Below, one piece after another: positions 36,739 through 49,563 of a stretch of 64,000 nt of DNA (its first letter is position 1; each line of letters opens with the position of its first letter). Below the pieces are notes generated by a model, which was not told the origin of the DNA, searched no databases, and saw only the letters and a program-made list of their open reading frames with translations. The position numbers were made by a program, and so were the translations under genes. This DNA comes from Plasmodium vivax (taxonomy: Eukaryota > Apicomplexa > Aconoidasida > Haemosporida > Plasmodiidae), in assembly GCF_000002415.2 (NCBI RefSeq), contig NC_009916.1, positions 1,957,997 through 2,021,996 on the forward strand, in the 5' to 3' direction.

Positions 36739-38687
36739 TTAATGCATGTAGTGCTTTAGCCTTCTTCTGGCATTTTTTTCTTCGGTTCCGTAACGATGGC
36801 ACATTTTTCTGCACTTTTTCAGTTTACGGAATACGTATACTATTGATAAGAGTAAAAGGATCATGGATGATATCAAACCGGCATCAGATGTTACCAGTAC
36901 GGATATGATTATGAAGACGATGTTTACGATGACTGGGGAAGCAATAGTAAACAGTTTGGTGTATTTTTTTCTAGCAACTGGTCCTCCTTTCATGTGGCCT
37001 TTGTAGTTGGTGGTCAGAAAATTGAGAAGTTCAGTTTCGTACATGGCATCAGATTTTTTAAGGAATTTCATTACGCATGATACTGCACATTTTTCTGATT
37101 TACCTTCTTGGGGTGCATCAATGTAATCATATTTTGGTTTTCTTGACTTTCTTCTTTTGAAATATCTAACTGATTCGTCATCAGTGGAGCCACTATACCT
37201 GGAGGTTACATCAGATCGATCTGTACTAGAATGTCCTTCACTGCCATAGGAAGATCCATATGAAGTTTGAGCTTCGTCATCATAAGCATATTCGCTTTCT
37301 AAGGTAGACATATCAGCAGTGTCATCACTGCAGTAGGATGCATCATCATAGTAATCGTTGTATAATAGGGAAGCTCTAGATTTGCTCATATTGTCATATC
37401 TCTTTGAGCTTTTAGAACTTCTGGAGCTTCTAGCGCTTCTGGAGCTTCTAGAGCTTTTGGAACTTCTAGAACTTTTGGAACTTCTAGAACTTTTGGATGT
37501 AGCCGAAGATCTGGTTGTTGCGTATGATCCCTCTGATGCGAATGTTCCCGTGGATGCTAATGATCCTTCTGATGTGTATGTTCCCGTTGATGCTAATGAT
37601 CCTTCTGATGTGTATGTTCCCGTTGATGCTAATGATCCTTCTGATGTGTATGTTCCCGTTGATGCTAACGATCCCTCAGATGCGAATGTTCCCTCTGATG
37701 CTAATGATCCCTCAGATGCGAATGTTCCATCTGATATTAATGATCCCTCTGATGCGAATGTTCCATCTGATATTAATGATCCCTCTGATGCGAATGTTCC
37801 ATCTGATATTAATGATCCCTCTGATGCGAATGTTCCATCTGATATTAATGATCCCTCTGATGCGAATGTTCCATCTGATATTAATGATCCCTCTGATGCG
37901 AATGTTCCATCTGATATTAATGATCCCTCTGATGCGAATGTTCCATCTGATATTAATGATCCCTCAGATTCGTATGATCCTGCTATGCTTGGGCTGTATC
38001 TGAATTCTGATGGAGCTCTTCTCTTACTGCTGCGGGTACTATACAAATTGGATGATTTTCCTAACTTTTCGCTTTTCATTAAGGATTTAAAATCGTTTTT
38101 AAAGCCATCATCTTTCATAAGTGATTTTGCCCTGGATTCAAAATTGCCATCACTTTCGTTTACAACATCTAACAGTTTTGCCTTAATGACATTAGATTTC
38201 CTTTGAGCCAACACATCGGTTTCTCCCTTTAATATTCTTCCAGCTCTATTGCCTACAATACTGTTTTGTGAGAACTGGCCATCGAAAGAGCTGCAGAGGG
38301 GGGCGGTCTGTAAGGCGAGGAGAATAATACGTATAAGAAAGTGTATAATGTATGTGGGGGTGTATACATATTAAGCACATGCATGCATAGGGGTAAAAAT
38401 GCTAGCCACGTAACAAAGCGCGGGAGGGCACATGCCAATCAGGCACTTTATATGTATAAGCGCGCATCCGCATGTATACAAATGTCAACGCGCTACATTA
38501 ATTTCTCAGTGCATATAAATGCATTTTTAGTGGAAAAACAAAGCAGCGTGGGGAAAAAAATGCACTAATTCGCTAGGCGTGCATAGCAACTATTCATTAC
38601 CCCATTGGAGTAGTACTCCCAACTCCATATTAACACATTGTATGTGAAGACTTTGAAAAGAGAAAATTTATTGCTTTGTTCCTTCAT
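36739..38687 (-). CDS. Two-exon exported-type protein with 12-residue Ser/Gly repeats and C-terminal membrane hairpin; Pv-fam-d-like
   Basis: Minus strand. Exon 1 is 38687-38601 (29 codons, aromatic-rich hydrophobic leader containing FKVFTYNVLIWSW), donor GTAATG. The intron is 293 bp; the acceptor 'ctcgccttacag' was picked because a nearer 'ctctgcag' gives an early stop. Exon 2 is 38307-36739 (522 codons). The product has 551 residues. Export motif: R53-I-L-K-G57, relaxed at the fifth position. Residues 143-286 are twelve 12-residue repeats of the type SEGSLISDGTFA, with SEGSLASTGTYT variants at the distal end. A Ser/Lys/Arg run follows, then an acidic Tyr/Ser-rich region, a basic stretch, and a Cys-bearing domain ending in two hydrophobic helices and a basic tail. 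The leader style and C-terminal domain resemble the P. vivax Pv-fam-d exported family, which I offer with low certainty. Long plus-strand ORFs opposite the repeats are by-products of the repeat. Confidence 0.85.
37537..37968 (-). repeat. 36-bp coding minisatellite, twelve copies
   Basis: Twelve in-frame 36-bp units inside the gene above. Seven encode SEGSLISDGTFA and are nearly identical in DNA. One is SEGSLASEGTFA, three are SEGSLASTGTYT and one is SEGSLASTGTFA. The clustering of variants shows stepwise expansion from one side. Confidence 0.93.
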
Positions 38688-41600
38688 TTTTTAGCATTTC
38701 TTTAATATTCCTAAATGGCTTTAGTATCAAGAAAAAAAAAAAATTAGAAATGTAATTAGTTAGGAAAGAATAAGGATAAAGTACAATAATGTACTGAAGT
38801 AATTTTTTTTATTTTTTCGCTTTGTTTATATATTATTTTTAAAATGCTGCGAAGCGTTTATCTATTCACGTATTTTATTATTTCATTAATTTATTTTATT
38901 TCCAACCTTTTTTTTCACGAATTGAAAATTAACGTTTTGTTAAAATACGCGCTACGATAACGTTTAGTTTTAGTAAATGGTAAAAATAGTATAATAAAAA
39001 ATTAAAATGTTTTTTGCAGAGTAAATTTCCTATAAAAATATTCTATTAAATAAAATATAATTCTTTTCAATAGAATAGAATATGCAATAATAACATTTCC
39101 ATAAATTTTACTAAAAAGTACAGCACATGAAAATTATGCAAAAATTGTTCCTTTCTCAGTATAAATGATAATACGTTTTATAAATAATTTTTTTTTTTTT
39201 ATAAAAAATATATAATTTTGATGTATGTATATACTTTAACTATATGGAAATAATTAAAATAATAAAATTTTACATACTTTTAAAATATATAAATTGGGTA
39301 AAAAATTTTCACCAAATAAAAATATTGCATTATGCATTTTTTTTGCGTAAATTATAGCGGGAATGCAGCATAATTAAATATATTTTTTTAGTGAAAATTT
39401 CTTTTTTTTAGAAATTAGAAAAAAGAAGATAAAATGCAATTTTTTTAAAATAAAATTTCACATTATTATCAACGAATTGTTCGTAAAAAAAAATAAAATT
39501 GCAATAAAATAAGGGTGATAAAAAAAAAAAAAAGAATAGTAGTGAAATAAAGGGGTATAAAATGATAATCGTTTTAGAGTGCTATATCGCATAAATAATG
39601 GGTATATATATAAATTACGAAAAAATGTAATAAATTATTACATTTAATAATTGCTGAATTAGAATTAAGAAATATGCGTTTTTTTCACATTTTAAGCTAA
39701 AAAGGGTAATCATTAATAGGAAGTAAAAAATTTGTAAAATATCTCAATTTTCCTACCTGCGATTTTTCGTTTTTAATAACTTTTCATTAGGCAATGTAAA
39801 AATAAATGTTTTATTATTTTTTCCGTTAGTCAGATAACGAAAAGCTCAGCCAACCACACCCCTTAGAGTCGCGGAAAATATCACATGTACATATGACAAT
39901 GTAGTAAAAAAAAATTTCCAGTAAAGTAACGCGCATAAAAAAAAAAAAAAAATATAGTGCGCATAATATGCATAATGCGTATCGTGTATTATATATTATA
40001 CATGTTATATATATATTATATAGGATAATTAAAATGGAACGTAAATTTATTTTTCGAACGCCCCTCGATTATTCTATAGTAAAAATGAACAGGAAAAATT
40101 AATAAAAAAATACTTATATCAAAAGGGGGAAAATGAAAAAAGGTTACCACAAAGTGAACAGTTAGTGACCACTTTTTTCTCGTAAATAATTGAATGCGTC
40201 ATTAGGTAGTTACAATTTTATGTAGCAAAATGGAAAAAAAATAAAAAACGATTAAAAAGTTATTCCTTTAAGAGGAAATAAACACTCTTGGTTGGGTAAT
40301 GGCACAGGGGAAATGTTTTGCAAAGTTATGCGATTAGTAATTAGCTAATTCGTAGTTTTACTAAAATGTTAATTTTTTATTAGTAATGTATGCTGCGCTT
40401 TGCGTAGGATAATTGCCCTACTTAGGTAATCCATTTAATAACACATCAAGGTTAAGTTTAAGGCAAATGCCGCGCTGAAAATGCGTTCGCATCTCCGTGG
40501 TCCCCCGAGGGTACATACGTAATAAAAAGTCACATCCTCCATGTAGGTCTTCAGTATGTATGCTGCGTGGACTAGTAAATGCGTACGTGTATTTACATGC
40601 ACATACATTAACATGTAAGGCGTGTAAAAAATAAAGTCAGCGGTGCTTCTAATAATAAAGGTGATGGCTTTCCGCGTGCTGGAATGGCACTTTGGCGAGG
40701 GAACCGCGTCCTAACGATAGTTAAAAGGAAACGAATTTGGTACCTTCACATATATATGTGCACATACATGTATATGCAGTTTTATGTACATTCCGTTCCG
40801 TTGCGCAATTTTAACCCCAATCGGAGCATATGAAAAATAAGCACATTTCGCGCTCTCTGTTGCTCTCTTGAGGCGTTATCAACTGTTTACTGCATTTCGG
40901 AAGTTTCATGAATTTTGGAGATAGCTATAAATGAAATGGTGTGCAAACTTTTAGAAAGGGTTATTAGGCAGTATGTTTTTATTTAACACTTCATTCGTTT
41001 GTGATAAATATATTAGAGTTGCTATCTTCTTACTAGGCAATTTCGTTCACTTGGCGTTTCGCCATAATGGACGGTTTAAAATCTGACAGATTTAAAACGT
41101 TATTCGATGTTTTCCCTCAATGGAATGTTCTAATTTGTGTATCTGTCTAACCATTTGACCTGTGCGATTGGAAAGAAGGGGATATTTAGGTATGCCCCTC
41201 CTGAGAAAATGTGCAGACGACCCACCTAAAAGTAGTTCGAACATTAATGGACATGTTTTAGTTTTTTGGGACTTATCATCAATGAGAAGAAGTCGCCTAC
41301 ATGTATAACTATGTTTTACTGACCTTTAATGGTAGCGATAATGCAAAGGGGTACTAGAAAATAAACATATACTAAAGTTTTAACCATCGGTGCGTTTTTA
41401 CCTTTGACCTTTTCGAAAAAAAGTCTGGAAGTTTTAATTGGCCCTTTGCTTATTCCGTTTATGTCTTAATAACGTGCATCGTAAATACAAATATCGAATG
41501 TGTGTTATTAAGGTATAAACGAAATATGCTTAAAGCGGGCATTTTTATTTTAACCTTTGTTTTCTGTTGTTGTGCAAATGGCACTTCTAAGAGGTGCACT

Positions 41601-44600
41601 TTGGGCCAAAATTGTTTCATGTTATATGTGCTAGGGGTGGTGCATGTAGAAGGGACCTCTGCATTGGCTGATTCGCTAAAATGATAGTGCGCTTATGAGT
41701 GCTTAGCCTACGTCTATTAGGTGAACGATTTAGCTATTTGCCCCTTCGCTTATATTCAGACGTGGCTGATTAATGAAACTAAATAGAGTCACCCTGTTAT
41801 GCGCACACATGTATGTACCCCTATCTTGGTATTATTTCAAATGCGTTTTATAATTTTACGTGTGAAACTGTGAGGAGTGGAAAACCGTATCGTTAGGAGC
41901 TCATTAAATGATCGACGCGCTAAGGTAAGGCACAATTTTCATGAAGGTGAAGGAGAAGGACTTGCAATGAACGTAACTGCACAGTGTGTCTCTAAGAAAA
42001 TGGTCAATAAGTAACATTTCTGCTATTCCTAGAGCGTTACAAAATAGGACTTTTGTATTATCCCCACAGTGGGTATCACCTTCTTCAGATTAACCAGAAA
42101 ATGAGGAATTTCCCCCCTTTTTCGCTACTTGATGGGGAGAATAATTACCTTTTTTTTTGCAGTTACCTGTTTGAGTGTCTATCACCATCTGGAAAGGAAA
42201 ATTCGTTCAGCATTATCACGAGACATGAATTTTTGCAAACGAGGTAAATTTAAAAGTTTGTCATTTGGTTAGTTCGTTTGGGTAGTGCGGTACGGTATAT
42301 ATTTTTTTTTACAATTTTTTGAACCGGGGAAGAGCAAATAAATGTGCATAGGAATTTCCCCCCCTGGAAAAAAAGAAAAGAAAAAAGATCACTAACTTTA
42401 TCCTTTTCTACTCAAACAAATGGTCATTATTTATTGCGCTAAGTTTGAGGTGAGACAGGAAAAAATGATGCAAAAGTTAAAGAAGATTTTTTTAAAAGAA
42501 CGTTGCACCGCGGAGTCACCTGTTTGGCCATTTGTGTGTGCAAATTATGGAACCATTTTTAAATATTTTCAAAAATTGATAAATCTGTGTGCAATTTGGT
42601 AAAAATGGCTAAATACATGGCATGGTTACTTTTACAGAAAAATTAAAAAAAAAAAATGCACACATGTTTGTACCGCTAAAGGTAGATATCTACAGTTAGC
42701 TCAAATTTCAGTGAAAAAAGGAAAATTGTAAAAATGTGTAACCTTCCCAAAGCATTAACACATTTTAGTAATTTTGTTTGCAATTACAATATTGCTATGA
42801 TTAGGTAATTATTCAAATGTGGCACGGACCAGAATAGTGCGTACTTGTGGCAATTGCGAAAGACGTGGTTGAACGTGACATACATTTCGAGCTAATAAAT
42901 GATACAAATGGGAATAAGAAGCAAAGCAATGGTTATCTTTAAATGTAAAATGCTTAAGTTCTAATTCGATATGGAGTTATTAAACAATCGTTTATTAGGA
43001 GGTCTTTCCGATCACCACGCATCATTGGCAGTATGTAATAACTCCTTGTGAACCGCGCCGTATGCAGTTCACTACAAACAAAGCATAACATTTTTGCAAA
43101 AACCATGTGCATGCAATACATAAGAATGATAGTTCATGGGAGCCCACCATTTTCTGTTGAAAAATGCATACAGCTAATGATGATAATTTTCCCCTTCTGC
43201 TAATGCCGAGCCTTTTTACAAAATAGTGAACTAAAAAGGTAGACATAATAATTTGACCTTAATCTTATAAAGGTTGTATTTTTCCCTATTATGATAATTT
43301 AAAAATGAGGTTAATTCGAATGAATAATTTACCTGCCGGTGTGGTAAGTACGTATATAGAGATGTGTACCTATCCGTGCATGCGCTAATTTTTTGCGGGT
43401 TGGTTCAAAGGGGGACGAACCCAATTCGGACACCCTTTGTTAACCCCACGGGGAAATAATAATGTTAATAGGGATGATAATAATACTGATAATTGTAACA
43501 GCAAAAATGGCAGACACGAATCGCGCAGCAATATTCCCAGAGGGGCAAAAAATGTCTACATATATAAGTGCCCATCTTATTCGCACTATCAGCTTAACAA
43601 GTGCAATACTTCCGCGTCAAAAAAACAGTTCACGAATAAAAAAATAACAGCAATAGCGTAGCGATCAATTTTCCATTATTTTACACATGCATGTTAGAAA
43701 GGGCACTTATTACTAAGGGCACCAAAAAATTAGAAACACACATGCGTACAAGTAGGACATGTGAACAGTTGTAAAATTGTGTACTTCAAAAAGGCAGCTT
43801 CTATATGAAGTTTCCTTCTTAAAAGGAATGTCCTCATTTTGGAATCCCCCTTCTTATAATGCTATACCGTTAAAGGTATTCGTAAAAAAGACCAAATTAT
43901 GGCAGTGCGGTCAAGCCAGAACATTCTACCACTCTACCTGACACAGTCAATTCTTAAAAAAAGAATTATCGTAAAATGAGGGGAGGAAGTATTCCAATGA
44001 AGGCGTTCATCTAATTTGGCTTAATAAGACAAGTTAGTCATACATTTCGATAACTTACGGTCAAAAGGGTGATAAACCTTTTAGCAGGATGACGAAGAAG
44101 GTGATGTTTCTCATGATTTCTGCGTTTACATTTTATTTACGCAAAGGTAACGTAAAAATCGTAGACTCGTTAAAGAACGGGGTCGGGGAAACGGCTTTAT
44201 GGACTACGCATATTCGTTACAGTTACACAAGAAAGGTACATATTAAAAATATATCCTCTCACAATTTTTACCTTAAACCTTTACGGTTGGATTTTTCCCA
44301 AATGGTGTAATAATTATGATTTGTTTTAATTTCTTTTTTTCTGGGCACACTTGTTCGTGATGATTGCTTACAGTTCGGTACTTCACAAAGAAGGTTTTTT
44401 TTTTTTGTTTTTTTTTTTTCACATCGCGGGATTGTTTAATTTTTGCAAGGCAATATCATCAAATTGGAACTGAATGGGTTTATTTTTTTTTGTGGTACGG
44501 TGTCCCTCACTAAATAGTGAAACGCAATTTAAGTGTCGTTTTAGCCCAAATGTGTGTATGTATATGTGTACACATTCCAGGGCGCAGTGCTTTCTTGGAC

Positions 44601-45307
44601 GTACGCAGCAAGCATTTTAAAATACTGTGTTATAACGCTAAATTACGTACTAAAGGGGGACCAATTAGGACCGTAAAGGAGGCACGCGCGCATACAAAAC
44701 TGTCCATTCGATTACATCATAAAAGGAATATATATTCGTAAAAGCGATGTACCAAATTAGTGCTCGTGAATTTTATTATAAAGTGGAGGGTTTCACACGT
44801 ACGCAGGTGGACGTTTTAAGAGTCATACCGTGCGCATGATATGCACTTACATAATAGGCTATATAATAGTTTCTTGCGCTACATTCACGATGGCCCGAAA
44901 ATAATGGCAAAACGTGATAACGCCGGTAACGAGGACATTTCGCAAAATAAAACGTGTCCAAAAAAAAAAAAAGTGTAAAAACTGAGCAGTTCGGGGATGA
45001 ATATGAAAATGGTATTTAAATAATTCCTTTTAACTAATGATATAAATTTCCCTGATCCGATAATATAACACGCATGTGTACAATTTTTTTTGCAAAAAAA
45101 AAAAAAAATAAAATAATTTGTAAAAAAATAATATGCTGCTCGTGCGTTCATTTTTAAAAGATTTAGCATTTATGTTTCGAGTAATGACATGAAAAGTACA
45201 CCCGGCTTTTCCTTTTCGCCAATTGCCTCCGATTTATGTTTCGTTGGACGAAAAATAAAAACTAATGCTATATTCCAGGGGGTACACAAATAGGAAAAAG
45301 ATTCCGC

Positions 45308-45372
45308 GAGTTCAGCGAGTTCAGCGAGTTCAGCGAATTAAGCAAAATAAGCAAATTCAGCAAATTAAACAA
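45308..45372. repeat. 'gttcagcga' nonamer repeat
   Basis: Seven drifting 9-bp units (gttcagcga, attaagcaa, attcagcaa). They give an Arg/Val/Gln-rich spurious ORF. No role is apparent. Confidence 0.7.
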
Positions 45373-47671
45373 AGACTAAATAAGGCAAAAATAACACGTG
45401 TACACAGAAGCAAATCCCCAAAAGTGCGTGACCAACCTATAATTACGCATTATTTGAAGCAATTTACACAATTTAAACTTACGAACATGTTATAATTTGT
45501 AAGCATTGATTGTATATTCACATTGTACATATAGAGCTGCATCAAATTGTTTTTTTGGGGGGACTTTTATGTCCATAAGTGAAGCATTATGTGTATACCT
45601 CCCGCGTCCTTATGATGAATGATTTTATACTTATTACTGTGCGTACACTTTTCTGTAATAAACGAAGCTGTACATTTATTTAATTCGACGGTGTTATACG
45701 TGCTATATTGCGTGACAGTGTTTCCCCTGAGTGTGCCCCCCAAGGGTAATTAGCAATTAGGAGCTAATAGTTACCACTTAGTTACTACTTCTTAGTTACT
45801 ACTCCTTAGTAGTTAATAGTGACCAGTCAAAGTCCCGCAGAAAGTTTGTTTGAAATTGTTCATCACTTTTTTTGCGATATAGGGCGAAACAACTTCACTT
45901 GCGGGGTACTATTTACCAGCATAGCACATAAACCAACCAAACAGCTACATGCATTACGTCGTTTTGTATAAATGTAAAATGAGTATGTAATATGTACACT
46001 TTGCAGTGCGGCATTATACGCGTTTAAGAGGTTTATGTGTTTATAGGGTGTTTAAAAATTATAGTTATATAATTAGTTAAAATATATATACATGTGTTTA
46101 TGTACGTATATACTTTATAAATAAATTGGGGCCTCCCTTTACGCATTAGTTTTGCACGTTGTTGTACGCAAAATGCGTTGAGAACGCAGATTTTTCTCGT
46201 CGTAATTATGGCACAACATGAACAAGTATATGTACAAGTATATGTATAAATATGTACAAATATGTACAAATATGTATAAATATATATTATATTTATTTAT
46301 ATATTTATATACACAGCGCTGTTACTTTCTTTAAGTAGAAAGATTCAGACCTGCTGAATTACTGCGCCAATTTGATTACTCGCGGTACATATTTTTTTGC
46401 GTTATACGTTTGTACGAGTTTTTTTTACATTTTAAAAAACATGGTTGAACAATTTTTTTTTTAATTGCTTGCCAGTGTACAATACATGTATACAGTAAAT
46501 AATCGCATTTAATGTTTTTAAAAGCCAAAAAGTACGTTATATGAATAAATATATACGAATATACATATATATATATTATATATATGTACGCGTATAGCAG
46601 AATTTAAGCTGAGCGTTGTAAAAGCGAAGCCTCGTAAGAGTTAAAAAAGAGAAATATTCAAATACCGATATAGGGGGGTATGAGTCAAGGAGGCAAGCCA
46701 CAGCGTGCATTTGTGAGGGTGCAATCGGGTGGCAGTAGAATAGATTTTTATTGCGTGGTTTGATAATAGATAAAAAAATAGCCTATCAAACTAATACCCC
46801 CGTTGCGTATAAGCATATTGCACATATGTATAACGTTTATATATAGCGTATACAAAGCAATATGTACGAAGCAATATGTACGAAGTAATATATGCAGTAC
46901 AATATATAGATGGTATATGATGTATATATACGTACATGCATGATCTAGTGCCAAAGTTAGCTTTCTGCAATTTTTTCTATTTATAAAAATGTGACAATTT
47001 TTTACGAATGCTCGCAATTTTTTATTTTTATGTAAAATTGAAAATGATGTTATATTAATGATTAATGGCGCGATTTAACTCTACAAACGCGATAGCACAT
47101 GTTTGTACATATTTAGTTTTACCTAACGCAAAAATCGAGTGACTTGTTTAGCGCAAAAGGAACGTCCTCCTTCTGTTAGCCAAAAAATAACAGTTTTTGC
47201 CGGCAAGGTGTTTATACAACGGGCGAAGTACAGTACCTGTAGATATACACTTACTTTTGCATATATATGTTTATATATGTTAATATATATATTAACATAT
47301 ATGTTTATTTACATGTTTATTTATACATGTTTATTTGTACGCATATACGCAATTGCCTAGGCAATGCTTTCTTCGAACCAACTTGTACGAATCGCGAGCT
47401 CGTACAGGTTTATCTATGCATATATAATTGCAACTTTCCTCATTTAAAAATGAACCTTGTGATTTTTCCCCATAAATATATACGTACATTTGATTAAATG
47501 ATTTTTAAGTTATAATTTTAGCGCCATTTTTATTATTTACCATTTTGGTGTATATAAATATTGAGTCGCTTTTTTATATAGTCGAGCGGAGCAGTTGTGT
47601 AATGGTAAACTAGCGTTCATTTTATGATGGATTGTTTAGTAATGGGCATTATGTTGTAACGCTTTGTTTTA

Positions 47672-47790
47672 CAAGTGATTATAAGTGATTATAAGTGAAT
47701 AAAAGAGAATAAAATTCATTAAAAGTGAATAAAATTGATCAGAATTGATTACAAGTGATTACATTGATTATAACTGATCAGCAGTGATTG
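47672..47790. repeat. Degenerate 'aagtgattat' decamer array upstream of the PIR gene
   Basis: About twelve 10-bp units of the form a(a/g)(t/a)(t/g)gat(t/a)a(t/c), lying 150-270 bp before the PIR start codon. Position suggests the promoter or 5' untranslated region. Confidence 0.7.
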
Positions 47791-47943
47791 TTTCTGTCAG
47801 TTGAAACGGCAGTTAGTGTCCATGTGCAGTGTGCTTCAACAAGTTGCGATTTTTCGTTTATCAGAAATAAGCAGTTAATGCGCCGCAAATGTTATTAGTT
47901 TAAAAATAAATATTGAACGTCCAAATTACAGGAACCTTCATAA

Positions 47944-49563
47944 ATGGAAAAAGTAAGTCCCGTTTTTATTGCACATCGTTATGATGTACACTGTTGTGAT
48001 GCACGCGATTTTGTCATGACCGCTATTATAGTTGTCACGGGGACTGTTCTTTCATCATTCCGTTAAGTGGTGCTTGTTCGCATGTTGCACACCCAAGGGT
48101 GTTCCCCCGGCGAGCACACCTAACTGGATGTTTTTTCGCCAAGGTGTGAATTTATCAACATGCCGTTGTGTATATTACTGTTGTCATTCCATTTTTGTCT
48201 GCCGTTTTTTTTCCACAGGATCCGAAGTACAAAGATTTACCTTCCCAAATATATTACGATAAATTGAATGAAGATATAATCGAAGAAGAAGATGATGAAC
48301 ATGAAGAAAATGAAGAAAGTCAAGAAAACGTTTACTGGGAAGCTATAGAAGGATCATACGAGCAAACACCCTGGGTTCGAGATGTTTTTTTTAAACTGGA
48401 AAGGAACTTAACTGAGATAAATGAAAGTCGTGGCGAAGATAGTCTAAGCAAGAAACATTGTTATGATTTGAATTACTGGCTATACGAACAAGTGTATGAA
48501 AATCTGAATAACAACGAAAATGATGAAAATTTTTTTAAAATAATTGATGGCCTTCAAAATGCATGGACAAATATAAATAATGATAAGTTCCCCAATGCCG
48601 ATAATATATGTCATCCCGACAAAACGCTGGTTGATATGAAGTATTTAAAAGATGTTAAACATTTGTTTGATTTTATTGAAGATTTTTCTACCATCAAAAC
48701 GGCAGCTATCAAAGATACGAATAACGCTTGTCAGAAATATATTGACTACCTTAAACTTAAGGTTCCTTTGTACTATGAATGGAATGACGTATGTACAATG
48801 GAAGAAGAAAACATTTGTACAAAGTACATTGATGATTATCCAAAGTATAATCCAAAAAATGTGTTGGAGAATTTATCTGTAGTTAGTCTTGCATTGGCAT
48901 CCATATTCAATGATTGTTATCAAAATATTATAAATTTGTTTACGGAAGCTGAGAAGATCGAGCCACGCACTGTTCTGAAGCATAGAGACATTACAGGACC
49001 ATCCGAAAGTAACGTCGTAAAGATAGGCGGAAGAGCTTTAGCAGAAGCGATTAGCGATACCTCCCAGTCTGGGAACATGTTAATTGGCATTAATGCCTTG
49101 GCTACTTCGCTCTTTTCCGTGGTGAAGAGATTCAACTCTTACGTGTTTAGCCTGGTCGCACCGGTGGGCCTTTCCCTGCTGGGCCTGCTGTTATTTCTGT
49201 ACGTCCTCTACAAGGTGAGCAAACGGATGAGCGGACGGATGAATGTATAATGTGTGCGTGTGGTGTGTAGCGTGTGAATTTTTTTACCATGCTGAGATGT
49301 CCACTTTTTTGTGAAAAGTGTGCATCTACAGGGTGGAATAAGCGGGCGTCATCATTTATACTCCATCCCACCGTTTTCCTTTTCTTTAGTTTACCCCCAT
49401 TGGGAAATCGATTTCTCGCACCCACAAACGAGTGAAGAACAAGTTTGTTCGCAACAAGAGGGATGATTTTGATGACGACGAGGATGATGACGATGACGAC
49501 AGCGACAACAGTAGCGACTTGAAGTCAAGCTCAAGTATGGAGTCATTACTTAGTAATTCATAG
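47944..49563 (+). CDS. pir: PIR (VIR/CYIR) family variant surface protein, three exons, apparently intact
   Basis: Exon 1 is 47944-47952 (M-E-K only), donor GTAAGT. Exon 2 is 48219-49214, after 'ttttttttccacag' and before donor GTGAGC. Exon 3 is 49390-49563, after 'ttttctttag'. All phases are 0, and the product has 392 residues. The tiny first exon, large second exon, hydrophobic helix at its end (residues about 310-335, ending L-Y-K) and short tail exon starting F-T-P-I-G-K are hallmarks of pir genes. The conserved K-H-C-Y-D-L-N-Y-W-L-Y-E block sits near residue 80. There is no signal peptide or PEXEL, as usual. Members are thought to be displayed on or inside infected red cells and to vary antigenically. 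Oddities are an acidic Glu/Asp run near residues 22-40 and an Asp run in the tail. No break is seen. Confidence 0.93.

Larger units (their letters stand above)
38688..47943. other. 9.2-kb gene-free stretch
   Basis: The largest gap in the window. Bases 38700-40200 are extremely AT-rich and probably hold the promoter of the minus-strand gene ending at 38687. Bases 40480-46000 have mixed composition with many ORFs of 60-95 codons, none with a full splice or signal context. Candidates for relics are a signal-like ORF at 41502-41684, an Asn-rich frame at 43389-43661 preceded by a possible mini-exon at 43305-43343, and a hydrophobic-leader ORF at 44089. Bases 46000-47900 are AT-rich with satellites and precede the PIR gene. 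No gene is claimed. Confidence 0.45.

Noticed and set aside
37358..38206. 282-codon and 162-codon plus-strand ORFs opposite the repeat gene
   Set aside because: The 36-bp unit happens to lack stops in these frames, so the antisense repeats (DPSDANVPSDIN type) are by-products. The minus strand has signal, splice sites and membrane helices.
39000..40200. Very AT-rich block considered as a centromere
   Set aside because: It directly precedes a gene in the same way as eight other blocks in the window and lies in a subtelomeric setting, so a promoter region is the simpler reading.
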